Below, piece by piece: positions 1-6,528 of a stretch of 45,394 nt of DNA; the stretch's first letter is position 1, and every line of letters starts with the position of its first letter. Position numbers and translations under genes: made by a program. The notes beneath the pieces were generated by a model. That model ran no database searches. It had not been told where the DNA came from and saw nothing but the letters and a program-made list of their open reading frames with translations. The DNA comes from Chloroflexia bacterium. GTDB lineage: Bacteria > Chloroflexota > Chloroflexia > DTKN01. The stretch lies in the NCBI GenBank assembly GCA_016928715.1, contig JAFGKG010000077.1, positions 1 to 45,394 of the forward strand, in the 5' to 3' direction.

Positions 1-110
1 AGAGCCTGAGCACGCACCTTTGGCGGCTGCGGCAAAAGCTGGGGGTGGGGCCGGCCGGCCGGGAGTATATCGTCAACGTGCGTGGCCGGGGCTACAAGTT
101 TGTCTCCTAA
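1..110 (+). CDS. C-terminal end of an OmpR/PhoB-type winged-helix response regulator (partial)
   Basis: Only the last 35 codons are present; the gene begins upstream of the window. The translated end contains LSTHLWRLRQKLG and then EYIVNVRGRGYKFVS before a TAA stop. This is the typical last recognition helix and beta-hairpin wing of the OmpR/PhoB DNA-binding domain (the family ending usually reads 'VRGxGYxF'). It would bind promoter DNA as a transcription factor, probably under control of a receiver domain that is not visible here. A strong terminator follows at once, so it is unlikely to be co-transcribed with the next gene. Confidence 0.85.
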   Translation, partial: SLSTHLWRLRQKLGVGPAGREYIVNVRGRGYKFVS

Positions 111-128
111 AGATCCCATTTTTGGAAC

Positions 129-167
129 GATGCCGGGCGAAAGCTGGAATGCGCCCGGCGTCTTTTT
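129..167 (+). terminator. Rho-independent terminator after the winged-helix regulator
   Basis: An 11-bp stem is formed by GATGCCGGGCG and CGCCCGGCGTC (one G-T wobble) with a 12-nt loop, followed directly by a run of T. It lies 18 nt after the stop codon of the upstream regulator and separates it from the MglA/Roadblock cassette. Confidence 0.85.
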
Positions 168-171
168 CTGC

Positions 172-190
172 TATAGTATAGACAGTCTAT
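172..190 (+). promoter_or_regulatory. Possible -10 element overlapped by a palindrome
   Basis: TATAGT at 172-177 could be a -10 hexamer for the cassette, but no good -35 lies 16-18 bp upstream because that space is occupied by the terminator stem. A 13-nt palindrome, ATAGAC-A-GTCTAT, sits at 178-190 just downstream, where a repressor or activator dimer could bind. Both calls rest on sequence pattern only. Confidence 0.3.
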
Positions 191-217
191 CGAGCCATGC
201 AGAGTGGGAAAGCAGCG

Positions 218-1552
218 ATGAGAAAACGCATCTTGATCGTCGACGATGAGGAGAGCACCGCCTTTTTCCTGGGCGAGAACCTGTCCGACCTGGGGGCCGA
301 GTACGAGGTTGATACGTCCTTTTCGGGGGAGGATGCCATTTACAAGATCGCCGTGCAGCCCTTTGATCTGGTGATCACTGACCTGCGCATGCCCGGGATA
401 AGCGGCCTGGATCTCTTTAGGTGGATTCGCCGGGCCAGCCCCGATACACGGCTCATCCTGATGACGGCCTATGGCTCGGCCGAGGTCGAGTCCCAGGCCA
501 AGCGCCTCTCCGTGCAGCGTTACATCACCAAGCCCTTTCGCATGGAGACCTTCCTGGAGGCCGTGCAGCAGGCTCTGGGGGGGAAATCGCTCAGCCAGCC
601 GGGCATGCTGGTGCTCTCCGATGCGGCCTTTGAGGCTATTACGGGCCGTCTGGACGAACTGCGCGCCGAGATCGATGCATCCTGCATCGTCCTGGCCGAC
701 ATTATGGGCCAGGTGATTACGCACAGCGGCATCGATTCCGACCTGGACGTGCATACCCTGGTCTCGCTGATCGGCGGCGGCTTTGCCACCACGTTTGAGC
801 TGGCCCGCTACATGGGTCAGGAGGGGGCTTTTAACCTCAACTACCAGGAGGGCGAATTTTACGACATCTATACCTCCAATGTGGGCGACAACCTCCTTTT
901 GGTCGTGCTTTATGGCAAGCCGGCCCAGTCCAGCCGCATTGGTCTGGTCTGGTTGTACACCCGGCGGGCGGTCGGCGATTTGCTGAGGCTGATGGCCGAG
1001 GCCGACATGACCGAGGCGCACGACCTCTTGAGCCAGGATTTCGAATCCCTGCTGCAGCACGAAATGGAGCAGGTCTTTGGAGGGGGGGACGACGATCTAT
1101 TGGCCCTGACGGCGGCGCTGGAGGATGTAGCGGAGCCGGCGGTCCAGCCCAAACCCCCGCAGAAACCGGCCCCCGCGCAGACCCCTCCAGCGCCCCAGTC
1201 CGAGCCGGCCCCGGTGGCTCCAGGAAAACCGGCGGCCGCCCCAGCGCTGGTCCAGCGAAAGCCGGCCCTCGCGCCGGAGGCGCGCCGTCCCGCAGTTCAA
1301 CAGCGGCCGGCTCCAGCGGAGGCGGCCAGTTCCAAGCCGGCCCCAGCGGCCCGGCCCAGCCCGACGGCTCAACCCAAGCGCCCCCGGCCGGAGCCAAAGG
1401 CGGCCCCGGCCACCGCCCTGGCGGGCGGTCTGCAGGGTGACCGCGCCACCTATTCTTTGGAGGAGGCGCTGCGCCTGGGTTTGATCGATGCTGAATTGTT
1501 CCAGAAACTCATGGGTAGGAAGGATAGCGAATATGCTGCCGAAAGCTCTTGA
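218..1552 (+). CDS. Response regulator receiver fused to a Roadblock/LC7 domain and a Pro/Ala-rich tail
   Basis: From the ATG at 218 the protein has 444 residues. Residues 1-120 are a CheY-like receiver: acidic pair D9-D10, phospho-acceptor D55 in VITDLRMPG, T83 and K105 in the usual places. Residues about 138-245 match the Roadblock/LC7 fold seen again in the next gene (SCIVLADIMGQ, a long helix, then SNVGDNLLLVVLYG). About 130 residues of low-complexity Pro/Ala/Lys sequence follow, then a short conserved-looking tail (YSLEEALRLGLIDAELFQKL). Roadblock proteins regulate MglA-type GTPases, and one is encoded two genes downstream. An in-frame ATG at 197 is possible, but 218 fits the receiver start better. 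The stop overlaps the next gene by 20 nt, which suggests translational coupling. The tail may be a flexible tether; that is inference. Confidence 0.88.
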   Translation: MRKRILIVDDEESTAFFLGENLSDLGAEYEVDTSFSGEDAIYKIAVQPFDLVITDLRMPGISGLDLFRWIRRASPDTRLILMTAYGSAEVESQAKRLSVQRYITKPFRMETFLEAVQQALGGKSLSQPGMLVLSDAAFEAITGRLDELRAEIDASCIVLADIMGQVITHSGIDSDLDVHTLVSLIGGGFATTFELARYMGQEGAFNLNYQEGEFYDIYTSNVGDNLLLVVLYGKPAQSSRIGLVWLYTRRAVGDLLRLMAEADMTEAHDLLSQDFESLLQHEMEQVFGGGDDDLLALTAALEDVAEPAVQPKPPQKPAPAQTPPAPQSEPAPVAPGKPAAAPALVQRKPALAPEARRPAVQQRPAPAEAASSKPAPAARPSPTAQPKRPRPEPKAAPATALAGGLQGDRATYSLEEALRLGLIDAELFQKLMGRKDSEYAAESS

Positions 1553-2021
1553 TTTCTCCGACCGGCAATTGGAAGAGATCAGCGCCTGTCTGACGTACAT
1601 GCGTTGGGAGGCCGAGGCCAGCTGCGTCCTGCTGGCCGATATCACCGGACAGCTCATTGAATCGCAGGGCCGCGTTGGCCGCATGAACACCGCCGTACTC
1701 TCGGCCTTGGCCGCCGGCAACCTGGCCGCCACCAAAGAGATGGCCCGCCTGGTCGGCGAGGAGGCCCGCTTCAAGCTGCTGGTCCACGAGGGGGAGTCTC
1801 GTAGCGTTTATCTCTCCGATGTGGGCGGCGAACTCGTTTTGATCAGTGTGTTTGGTAGCAGCACGCCCATCGGCATGATCCGCCTGCTGACCCGCCGCAC
1901 GGTGGAGCGCCTGCAGGAGATCTTGCTGCAGGCGCAGGAACAGGGACCGGTGCAGCAGGACCTGACCCAGGACTTTGGCCAACTGTTGGCCGACGAGCTG
2001 GACCTGTCCCTGGGCAGTTGA
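1533..2021 (+). CDS. Roadblock/LC7 domain protein
   Basis: A 162-residue protein whose core (CVLLADITGQLIES, then the SDVGGELVLISVFG strand pair) closely parallels the Roadblock region of the preceding receiver fusion, so the two probably arose by duplication. Roadblock/LC7 proteins such as MglB act as dimeric regulators, often GTPase-activating, of small Ras-like GTPases in bacteria. The ATG at 1533 is preceded by GGAAGGA and lies inside the upstream gene; an earlier in-frame start at 1488 would overlap more and lacks a ribosome binding site. The stop is followed 10 nt later by the GTPase start. This is the best candidate for the direct MglB-like partner of that GTPase, although MglB is usually a little shorter. 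Confidence 0.87.
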   Translation: MLPKALDFSDRQLEEISACLTYMRWEAEASCVLLADITGQLIESQGRVGRMNTAVLSALAAGNLAATKEMARLVGEEARFKLLVHEGESRSVYLSDVGGELVLISVFGSSTPIGMIRLLTRRTVERLQEILLQAQEQGPVQQDLTQDFGQLLADELDLSLGS

Positions 2022-2031
2022 GGAGAAGGCC

Positions 2032-2622
2032 ATGTTTATCAACCGTCGCCGCAAGGAATTGAATCTCAAGATCGTTTACTACGGGCCGGCCTTGAGCGGC
2101 AAGACGACCAACCTGCAGATGGTGCATGCCAAGACGCGGCCGGACCTGCGGGGGGAGCTCATCTCGCTCAAGACGCGCGAGGACCGCACGGTGTTCTTTG
2201 ACTACCTGCTGTTGGAGCTGGGGCAGGTAGCCGGGCTGACGCCCAAGTTCAACCTGTACACGGTACCGGGGCAGGTCTATTACGCGGCCAGCCGCAAGCT
2301 GGTGCTGCAGGGGGTGGATGGGGTTATCTTTGTGGCCGACTCCCAGCCCAGCCGGCTCAAGGCCAACCAGGAGTCGCTGCAGGACCTGCAGCGCTATCTG
2401 CGCGAGCTGGGTTACGATGCGCAGCAGTTGCCGCTGGTGGTGCAATTCAACAAGCGCGATCTGCCGCGGGTGCTGCCGGTGTCCTTTATGCGCAAGTACC
2501 TGCAGCTCAATGGCAGCACGCCGGTCTACGAGGCGGTGGCGGTGCAGGGACAGGGCGTCTTTGATACGCTCAAGGCCATGATCAACCGGGTCGTGGGACA
2601 GATCCAACGAGGTGGTATATAG
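2032..2622 (+). CDS. MglA-like small Ras-family GTPase
   Basis: A 196-residue cytoplasmic GTPase. The P-loop is GPALSGKTT at residues 18-26. The MglA-type G3 region reads LYTVPGQVYY (about 75-84) in place of the classical DxxG. The guanine-specificity motif is NKRD at 140-143. In Myxococcus and Thermus, MglA switches with an MglB Roadblock partner to set cell polarity and drive motility machines. Here the neighbours are three Roadblock-containing proteins, so the regulatory pairing is likely conserved, but no motility gene lies in the window. The start is the ATG at 2032, preceded by AGGAG right after the upstream stop; the longer open frame starting at 1975 is an overlap artefact. Confidence 0.93.
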   Translation: MFINRRRKELNLKIVYYGPALSGKTTNLQMVHAKTRPDLRGELISLKTREDRTVFFDYLLLELGQVAGLTPKFNLYTVPGQVYYAASRKLVLQGVDGVIFVADSQPSRLKANQESLQDLQRYLRELGYDAQQLPLVVQFNKRDLPRVLPVSFMRKYLQLNGSTPVYEAVAVQGQGVFDTLKAMINRVVGQIQRGGI

Positions 2623-2645
2623 GCCCAAAAGGGGAGTGTGTGGCG

Positions 2646-3374
2646 ATGGCTGTCAGTGGCAATCTACGCGATATGACCTTGACCACCCTGATCTCGGTCA
2701 ACTGTAACGAGGGGAATCAGGCCCTGCTGCGGCTGCGGCGGGGCGAGGAGGAGGCGCAGATCTATTTTGACGAGGGCAATATCGTGCACATGGTCCTGGA
2801 CGACCGCGAGGGTGAGGAGGTGATCCATGAACTGCTAGCCTGGGAGGACGCGCAGTTCGAGTTAGAGATGGGTGTAGCAGCGCCGGCCCGTACGGTGCAG
2901 ACGCTCTGGTCCAACCTGGTGTTGGGCGGCATGCAGATGATCGACGAGGCCGAGCTGACGGAAGAAATGTTAGCAGAAATAGAAATGGAGGAAGATCTGA
3001 TGGCAAATCTACAGGAAGTACTGCGGGAAATGGGCTCTTTGATCCCTGGCTTTATCGCCACCGACGTGGTGGGCATGGATGGCCTATCGATTGGAGGGTA
3101 CGCGGCGGATCCGCACTTTGACGGCGAGGCGGCCAGCGCCCAGTTCGCGCTGGTGATGAAGCTGGTGCAGCGGACGGTCGGGGAACTCGCCGGCGGCGAG
3201 GTGGAGGACAACCTGGTGACGACGGACAGGATCTATATCCTCACCCGTTTTCTGGGGGATGGGTCCTATTACCTGGGGATGGCTATAGACAAGGAGCAGG
3301 CGACCCTGGGCAACGTGCGCTTGGTATCGCGGCGCTTTGCCGATCGCATTTGGGCGGCTATCCCCAAGTTCTAG
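2646..3374 (+). CDS. DUF4388 (PATAN-like) domain fused to a Roadblock/LC7 domain
   Basis: A 242-residue, two-domain protein. Residues about 1-100 show the DUF4388/PATAN pattern: GNLRDMTLTTLISV, then a small domain with IYFDEGNIVHMVLDD, as found in many bacterial GTPase and two-component partners. After an acidic stretch, residues about 119-242 form a Roadblock domain starting MANLQEVLREMGSLIPGFIATDVVG. The ATG at 2646 follows GGGGAG at 9 nt; a GTG at 2640 is too close to that site. The Roadblock half has its own GGAGG and ATG (see 2987-3002), so a shorter product may also be made. Its role is probably to bind or regulate the adjacent MglA-like GTPase. Confidence 0.88.
   Translation: MAVSGNLRDMTLTTLISVNCNEGNQALLRLRRGEEEAQIYFDEGNIVHMVLDDREGEEVIHELLAWEDAQFELEMGVAAPARTVQTLWSNLVLGGMQMIDEAELTEEMLAEIEMEEDLMANLQEVLREMGSLIPGFIATDVVGMDGLSIGGYAADPHFDGEAASAQFALVMKLVQRTVGELAGGEVEDNLVTTDRIYILTRFLGDGSYYLGMAIDKEQATLGNVRLVSRRFADRIWAAIPKF
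2987..3002 (+). promoter_or_regulatory. Internal ribosome binding site and in-frame ATG within the DUF4388-Roadblock gene
   Basis: GGAGGA at 2987-2992 is followed 7 nt later by an in-frame ATG at 3000, exactly where the Roadblock domain begins (MANLQEVLREM). The bases around it are more AT-rich than the rest of the gene, as is usual around true starts. Either a second, 124-residue Roadblock protein is translated, or this is a relic of two genes that fused. Confidence 0.5.
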
Positions 3375-3419
3375 ATTGAGAAGGCTGTACGGAATACGCC
3401 ATACGAAAGGAGATGAGTG

Positions 3420-3896
3420 ATGGCTACCGAAGAACAGAAGCAACAGGCGCGTTTGCAATTGCTCGGCACCGTTCTCGCTGGCTTTATCACCGGTTTGTAC
3501 AAGCTTTTCGGTGATGGAGCCATGGCCACCGTGGACACGATTGGCCAGGACGTTCTGAAGGATATGGAGCACAAGCTGGGGCTTGAAATCCACGGCGAGG
3601 ATCCCCAGGATATCCTGACCGAGCTGGAGCGCCTGATGATCGACGAGTTCGGTCTGCTCCAGGACGCCAAGTTGGTCATTGAGGGTGGCAAGATCGCGCT
3701 GAGCTGCGAGAAATGCATGCTCTGGAACCTCTCGCGCACTTTGCAAGAGGCTGAAGTGCCGCTCTACAGCTGTGTGCCGATGATGATGGCTTCGACGGCG
3801 CTGCGCAAGCGTCTGCGCAAAAAGGCCAAATTCATGGGTATTACGCAGGATCAGGAAAATCACATCTGCAACATTGAGTTTCGCCTGCTGGATTGA
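3420..3896 (+). CDS. Unassigned cassette protein with four cysteines
   Basis: A 158-residue protein I cannot assign with confidence. The first 30 residues could form a hydrophobic helix (LLGTVLAGFITGLYKLF). A helical middle (about 40-80) is followed by a small beta region with cysteines at 96, 99, 118 and 150, arranged as CEKC, then YSC, then HIC. The layout, with helices followed by a Cys-containing alpha/beta end, recalls small sensory domains such as V4R or the methanogen output domains, but this is only an impression. The Cys set could bind a metal. The start is the ATG at 3420, 7 nt after AAGGAG; a GTG lies one codon earlier. It is the last gene before a strong hairpin and is probably co-transcribed with the GTPase. 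Confidence 0.75.
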   Translation: MATEEQKQQARLQLLGTVLAGFITGLYKLFGDGAMATVDTIGQDVLKDMEHKLGLEIHGEDPQDILTELERLMIDEFGLLQDAKLVIEGGKIALSCEKCMLWNLSRTLQEAEVPLYSCVPMMMASTALRKRLRKKAKFMGITQDQENHICNIEFRLLD

Positions 3897-3914
3897 CCCA
3901 GCGCTGTTGCTAGG

Positions 3915-3950
3915 AAGGGGTGGGGGCGCTGTTCTGCCCCTACCCCTTTT
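3915..3950 (+). terminator. Terminator-like hairpin inside the signalling cassette
   Basis: AAGGGGTGGGGGC pairs with GCCCCTACCCCTT (one wobble) around an 8-nt loop and is followed by TTTT and then a T-rich stretch. It stands between the Cys-containing protein and the amidoligase. I see no clear promoter after it, so it may act as a partial terminator that lowers expression of the three downstream genes relative to the GTPase module. Confidence 0.65.
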
Positions 3951-3973
3951 GGGATTTTTAGGCAGACATTCCG

Positions 3974-5287
3974 ATGAAGCAGCCCATCCTTTTCCGTCGG
4001 GACGACGTGCTCGACCACGAGCAGGCCAGGTACTGGAAGGACCTGCTCTATCGCACCCTCAAGATCGGTACTGAGGTCGAGTTTGCCATGCCCAAGGGCG
4101 TGCGCAAGAACGATCTGATGCCCCTCTTGTGGGAGGCATTGCAGCCGACCAAGGATCTGGGCCATCTGGGGCGTTACGGTGTGCTGGACGTGATCAGCGA
4201 GCACTGCGGCATCGAGATCCAGGTCATTGGCCGGCAGCCCTACTATGCCGCTCTGCGGCAGCAGTACCAGGAGTTATTCGCCCTGCTGCCGGAGGGCATT
4301 CGCGCTCGCCCCACCTGCGGCCTGCACTACCACGTGCTGGGGGTGGGCTTGTGCGAGGCCGTGCCCGAAATCGTGCTGGCTAATATCTGGAACCTGACCC
4401 GGCGCTATGCGCCGGAGCTGCGCTTTCTGAGCAGCGCAGGGGAGGGCATGGCCGCCCTCTGCCGGCGGCGCAACCATACCAGCCACCTGGAGATGGTCAA
4501 GCATTCTCCGGCCCTGCACCGCATGGCCCAGATACAGCAGTTCCTGAAGGAGAGCCGGCAGGTACCGGAACACCAGAACTTTATGAATCTGGAGCACCTG
4601 CGTTTTGACGAACCGGGGGACGTCGTTGACTTTCACCTGGAGTTTCGCTTTCCCGACGCCGACCTGTCGCCGACCTCGATTGTGGCCAAGACCTTTCTTT
4701 TCCTGGCGTTGGTGCTCAAGTCGGTCGACATGAGCCAGTACGGGGTGATCCACGTGGGCAAGATTCGGGAGTGGCGGCGCAAGATCGAACTCTTGGACCT
4801 CTTGAGCAATAACGAGGGTAAACTGGCTACCAGTGACACCAGTGGCATCGGGCCGGACGAGATCGAGGAACTGCGGGTGGGGGCGCGGGAACTGCTGGAA
4901 CTCTTGAAGCCGGCCTTTGTGCGCTTGGCGCGAGTGGCAGGGGACAGCAGCGAGGAGCACCCGGCTTTTGAGGTGCTGTCGCTGCTGGCCGAGACGCCGA
5001 TCTCGCTGCTGCGCAGCCGTGGGCGGGACTGGGTCGAGGTGGAGGCTCTGCTGGCGGAGCGGGCCGAAACGCCGGTCGGCCTGCTGGACCCGACGGAACT
5101 CAAGTTAATGCGCTGCATCGAGCTGGCCGAATTGAGCGGCTGTCCCGGCCTGGAGTCCTGGAAGTGGCAGGTCGCGCAGGAGCTGTTCCTGACGCCGAGA
5201 GAGTTGGAGCAGCGCCTGGACAAGTTGGACCGGCTGCGGGGGCTGCGTTGGGACCTGCAGTTGGGCACAATGGTGTTCACGAGCTAA
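3974..5287 (+). CDS. Putative amidoligase of the glutamine-synthetase-like fold (Amidoligase_2 type)
   Basis: A 437-residue protein. Motifs fit the ATP-dependent carboxylate-amine ligases of the GS-like fold: the metal-binding GTEVEF at residues 32-37, GIEIQV at 79-84, CGLHYHV at 115-121, and HLEFRFPD at 221-228. In that superfamily the N-terminal Glu pair, the central His pair and the late Glu/Arg bind metal and nucleotide. The last ~180 residues are helical and charged and are not part of the catalytic core as I know it. Amidoligases of this family join an amine or ammonia to a carboxylate; the substrate here is unknown. The next gene is a free glutaminase domain that could supply ammonia. 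The ATG at 3974 lacks a strong ribosome binding site, so the start is less certain than the family call. Confidence 0.72.
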   Translation: MKQPILFRRDDVLDHEQARYWKDLLYRTLKIGTEVEFAMPKGVRKNDLMPLLWEALQPTKDLGHLGRYGVLDVISEHCGIEIQVIGRQPYYAALRQQYQELFALLPEGIRARPTCGLHYHVLGVGLCEAVPEIVLANIWNLTRRYAPELRFLSSAGEGMAALCRRRNHTSHLEMVKHSPALHRMAQIQQFLKESRQVPEHQNFMNLEHLRFDEPGDVVDFHLEFRFPDADLSPTSIVAKTFLFLALVLKSVDMSQYGVIHVGKIREWRRKIELLDLLSNNEGKLATSDTSGIGPDEIEELRVGARELLELLKPAFVRLARVAGDSSEEHPAFEVLSLLAETPISLLRSRGRDWVEVEALLAERAETPVGLLDPTELKLMRCIELAELSGCPGLESWKWQVAQELFLTPRELEQRLDKLDRLRGLRWDLQLGTMVFTS

Positions 5288-5299
5288 AGGAGAGCGAGC

Positions 5300-6082
5300 G
5301 TGTGCGGATTAGCCGGCATCCTGCTACACCCGCAGGAGCGCACGCCGGAGCAGTGGCAGCAGTTGCGAGAGCTGTTCAGCCAGACCCTGCTCTACAACCA
5401 GGAGCGGGGTCGGGAGGCCTCCGGGGTGGCCCTGATCCAGACGGACGGCGACTTTCGCCTGTTCAAGCAGCCGCTGGCGGCTTCCGATCTGCTGCAGACG
5501 GCGCGTTATCGGGAGATACTGGCCCAATTGGGACCGCGGACGAGTTGTCTGTTGGGACATACGCGCATGCCGACCAAGGGCAGCCGTTGGAACAATGCCA
5601 ACAATCACCCCTTGCTGGTGGGGCGAGTGCTGGGGGTACACAACGGCGTGATCCAGAACGACGACGACCTCTTTGCCCGTCTCCAACTGCCCCGGCGTGG
5701 GCAGGTGGACAGCGAGATTATCTTTCGGCTGTTGAACGGCATCGAGTCCTATCCTCAGAACGGGCAGTTGCCGCAGGCGGTGCAGCAGGTGGCGCAGCAG
5801 CTCGACGGACCCTTTGCCACGCTTTCGGTGGATTTGCGCCGTCCCCGGGAGATTCTGGTGCTCAAGCACCTGCGGCCACTGTGCTTTCATTATGAGGCCG
5901 AGCTTCAGGCGGTCTTTTTTTCCTCGCGCTACCTGTTTTTGCGCAAGGCTTTTGGGCGTTCGGTGCTGACGGAGGCTTTGGATTCGGACCATGGCTTTGT
6001 TTTTGACGCGGAGAGTTTACCGCAGTGCGGGGGTCGGCCGCGGCATAACTTTGCCCTGGAGTGGCCGCAAGAGAGCGAATAG
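5300..6082 (+). CDS. Standalone class II glutamine amidotransferase (Ntn hydrolase) domain
   Basis: A 260-residue protein that consists only of the glutaminase domain. The catalytic Cys2 follows the initiator (MCGLAGIL). Other family signatures are RG at 36-37 with ASGVAL, GHTRMPT at 86-92, NNHPL at 101-105, the oxyanion-hole HNG at 114-116 and VDSE with Asp137. In PurF, GlmS and AsnB this domain releases ammonia from glutamine for an attached synthase. No synthase is attached here, so a separate partner is expected, and the amidoligase just upstream is the natural candidate (12-nt gap). The start is a GTG at 5300 after AAGGAGAG; removal of the initiator would expose Cys2 as the nucleophile. 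Similar lone domains can also act as gamma-glutamyl hydrolases. Confidence 0.87.
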   Translation: MCGLAGILLHPQERTPEQWQQLRELFSQTLLYNQERGREASGVALIQTDGDFRLFKQPLAASDLLQTARYREILAQLGPRTSCLLGHTRMPTKGSRWNNANNHPLLVGRVLGVHNGVIQNDDDLFARLQLPRRGQVDSEIIFRLLNGIESYPQNGQLPQAVQQVAQQLDGPFATLSVDLRRPREILVLKHLRPLCFHYEAELQAVFFSSRYLFLRKAFGRSVLTEALDSDHGFVFDAESLPQCGGRPRHNFALEWPQESE

Positions 6083-6093
6083 GAGCAGGACGC

Positions 6094-6438
6094 ATGAGTA
6101 CAATAGAACGCCGACAGTATCCCCGCTCCCAGGATTGGCACCTGGTCTCTTTTACCCATTACGATGAGCAGGGGGAGGTGGACGACCAGGGACTGGCCCG
6201 CACATTGGATATGAGCCGTGGAGGGCTGCTGCTCGAGATGACCTGGGCGCTGCCGTTGGGCAGTTGGCTGGATCTAGAGTTGCAGTTGCAGGATGAGATT
6301 CTCTGCTTGCAGAGCCAGGTGAGCCACGTGGAGGAGCGGCCCAACGGCCGTTTCGCTGTGGGGGTGGCCTTTCTGGATGTGTCGGAAGAGATTTTGGAGC
6401 GGATCGAGCACCAGATCCGTTGGTTGATGGGGCAGTAA
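6094..6438 (+). CDS. PilZ domain protein
   Basis: A 114-residue single-domain protein. It carries both cyclic-di-GMP binding motifs of PilZ: RRQYPR near residue 6 (RxxxR) and DMSRGGLLLEM near residue 39 (D/NxSxxG). The rest is the expected six-stranded barrel with a C-terminal helix. It should bind cyclic-di-GMP and pass the signal to a partner protein. The start is the ATG at 6094, 8 nt after AGGAG and 11 nt after the preceding stop, so it is in the same transcript as the glutaminase. It is the last gene of the cassette; a convergent gene follows. Its presence suggests that the amidoligase branch or the GTPase module responds to cyclic-di-GMP. Confidence 0.92.
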   Translation: MSTIERRQYPRSQDWHLVSFTHYDEQGEVDDQGLARTLDMSRGGLLLEMTWALPLGSWLDLELQLQDEILCLQSQVSHVEERPNGRFAVGVAFLDVSEEILERIEHQIRWLMGQ

Positions 6439-6528
6439 TGTCGGGTATGCCGTGAGCGCTCCTCTGGAGGAGTACGTAAAGGATGACCTGGATGACAGAA
6501 CTGGACCAAGCCGGGGGGGCGAACTGAT

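Noticed and set aside
6455-6475. CTCCTC/GAGGAG hairpin between the PilZ gene and the AAA-TPR gene
   Set aside because: The stem is 6 bp with a 2-nt loop and no T tract on either strand, so I do not call it a terminator.
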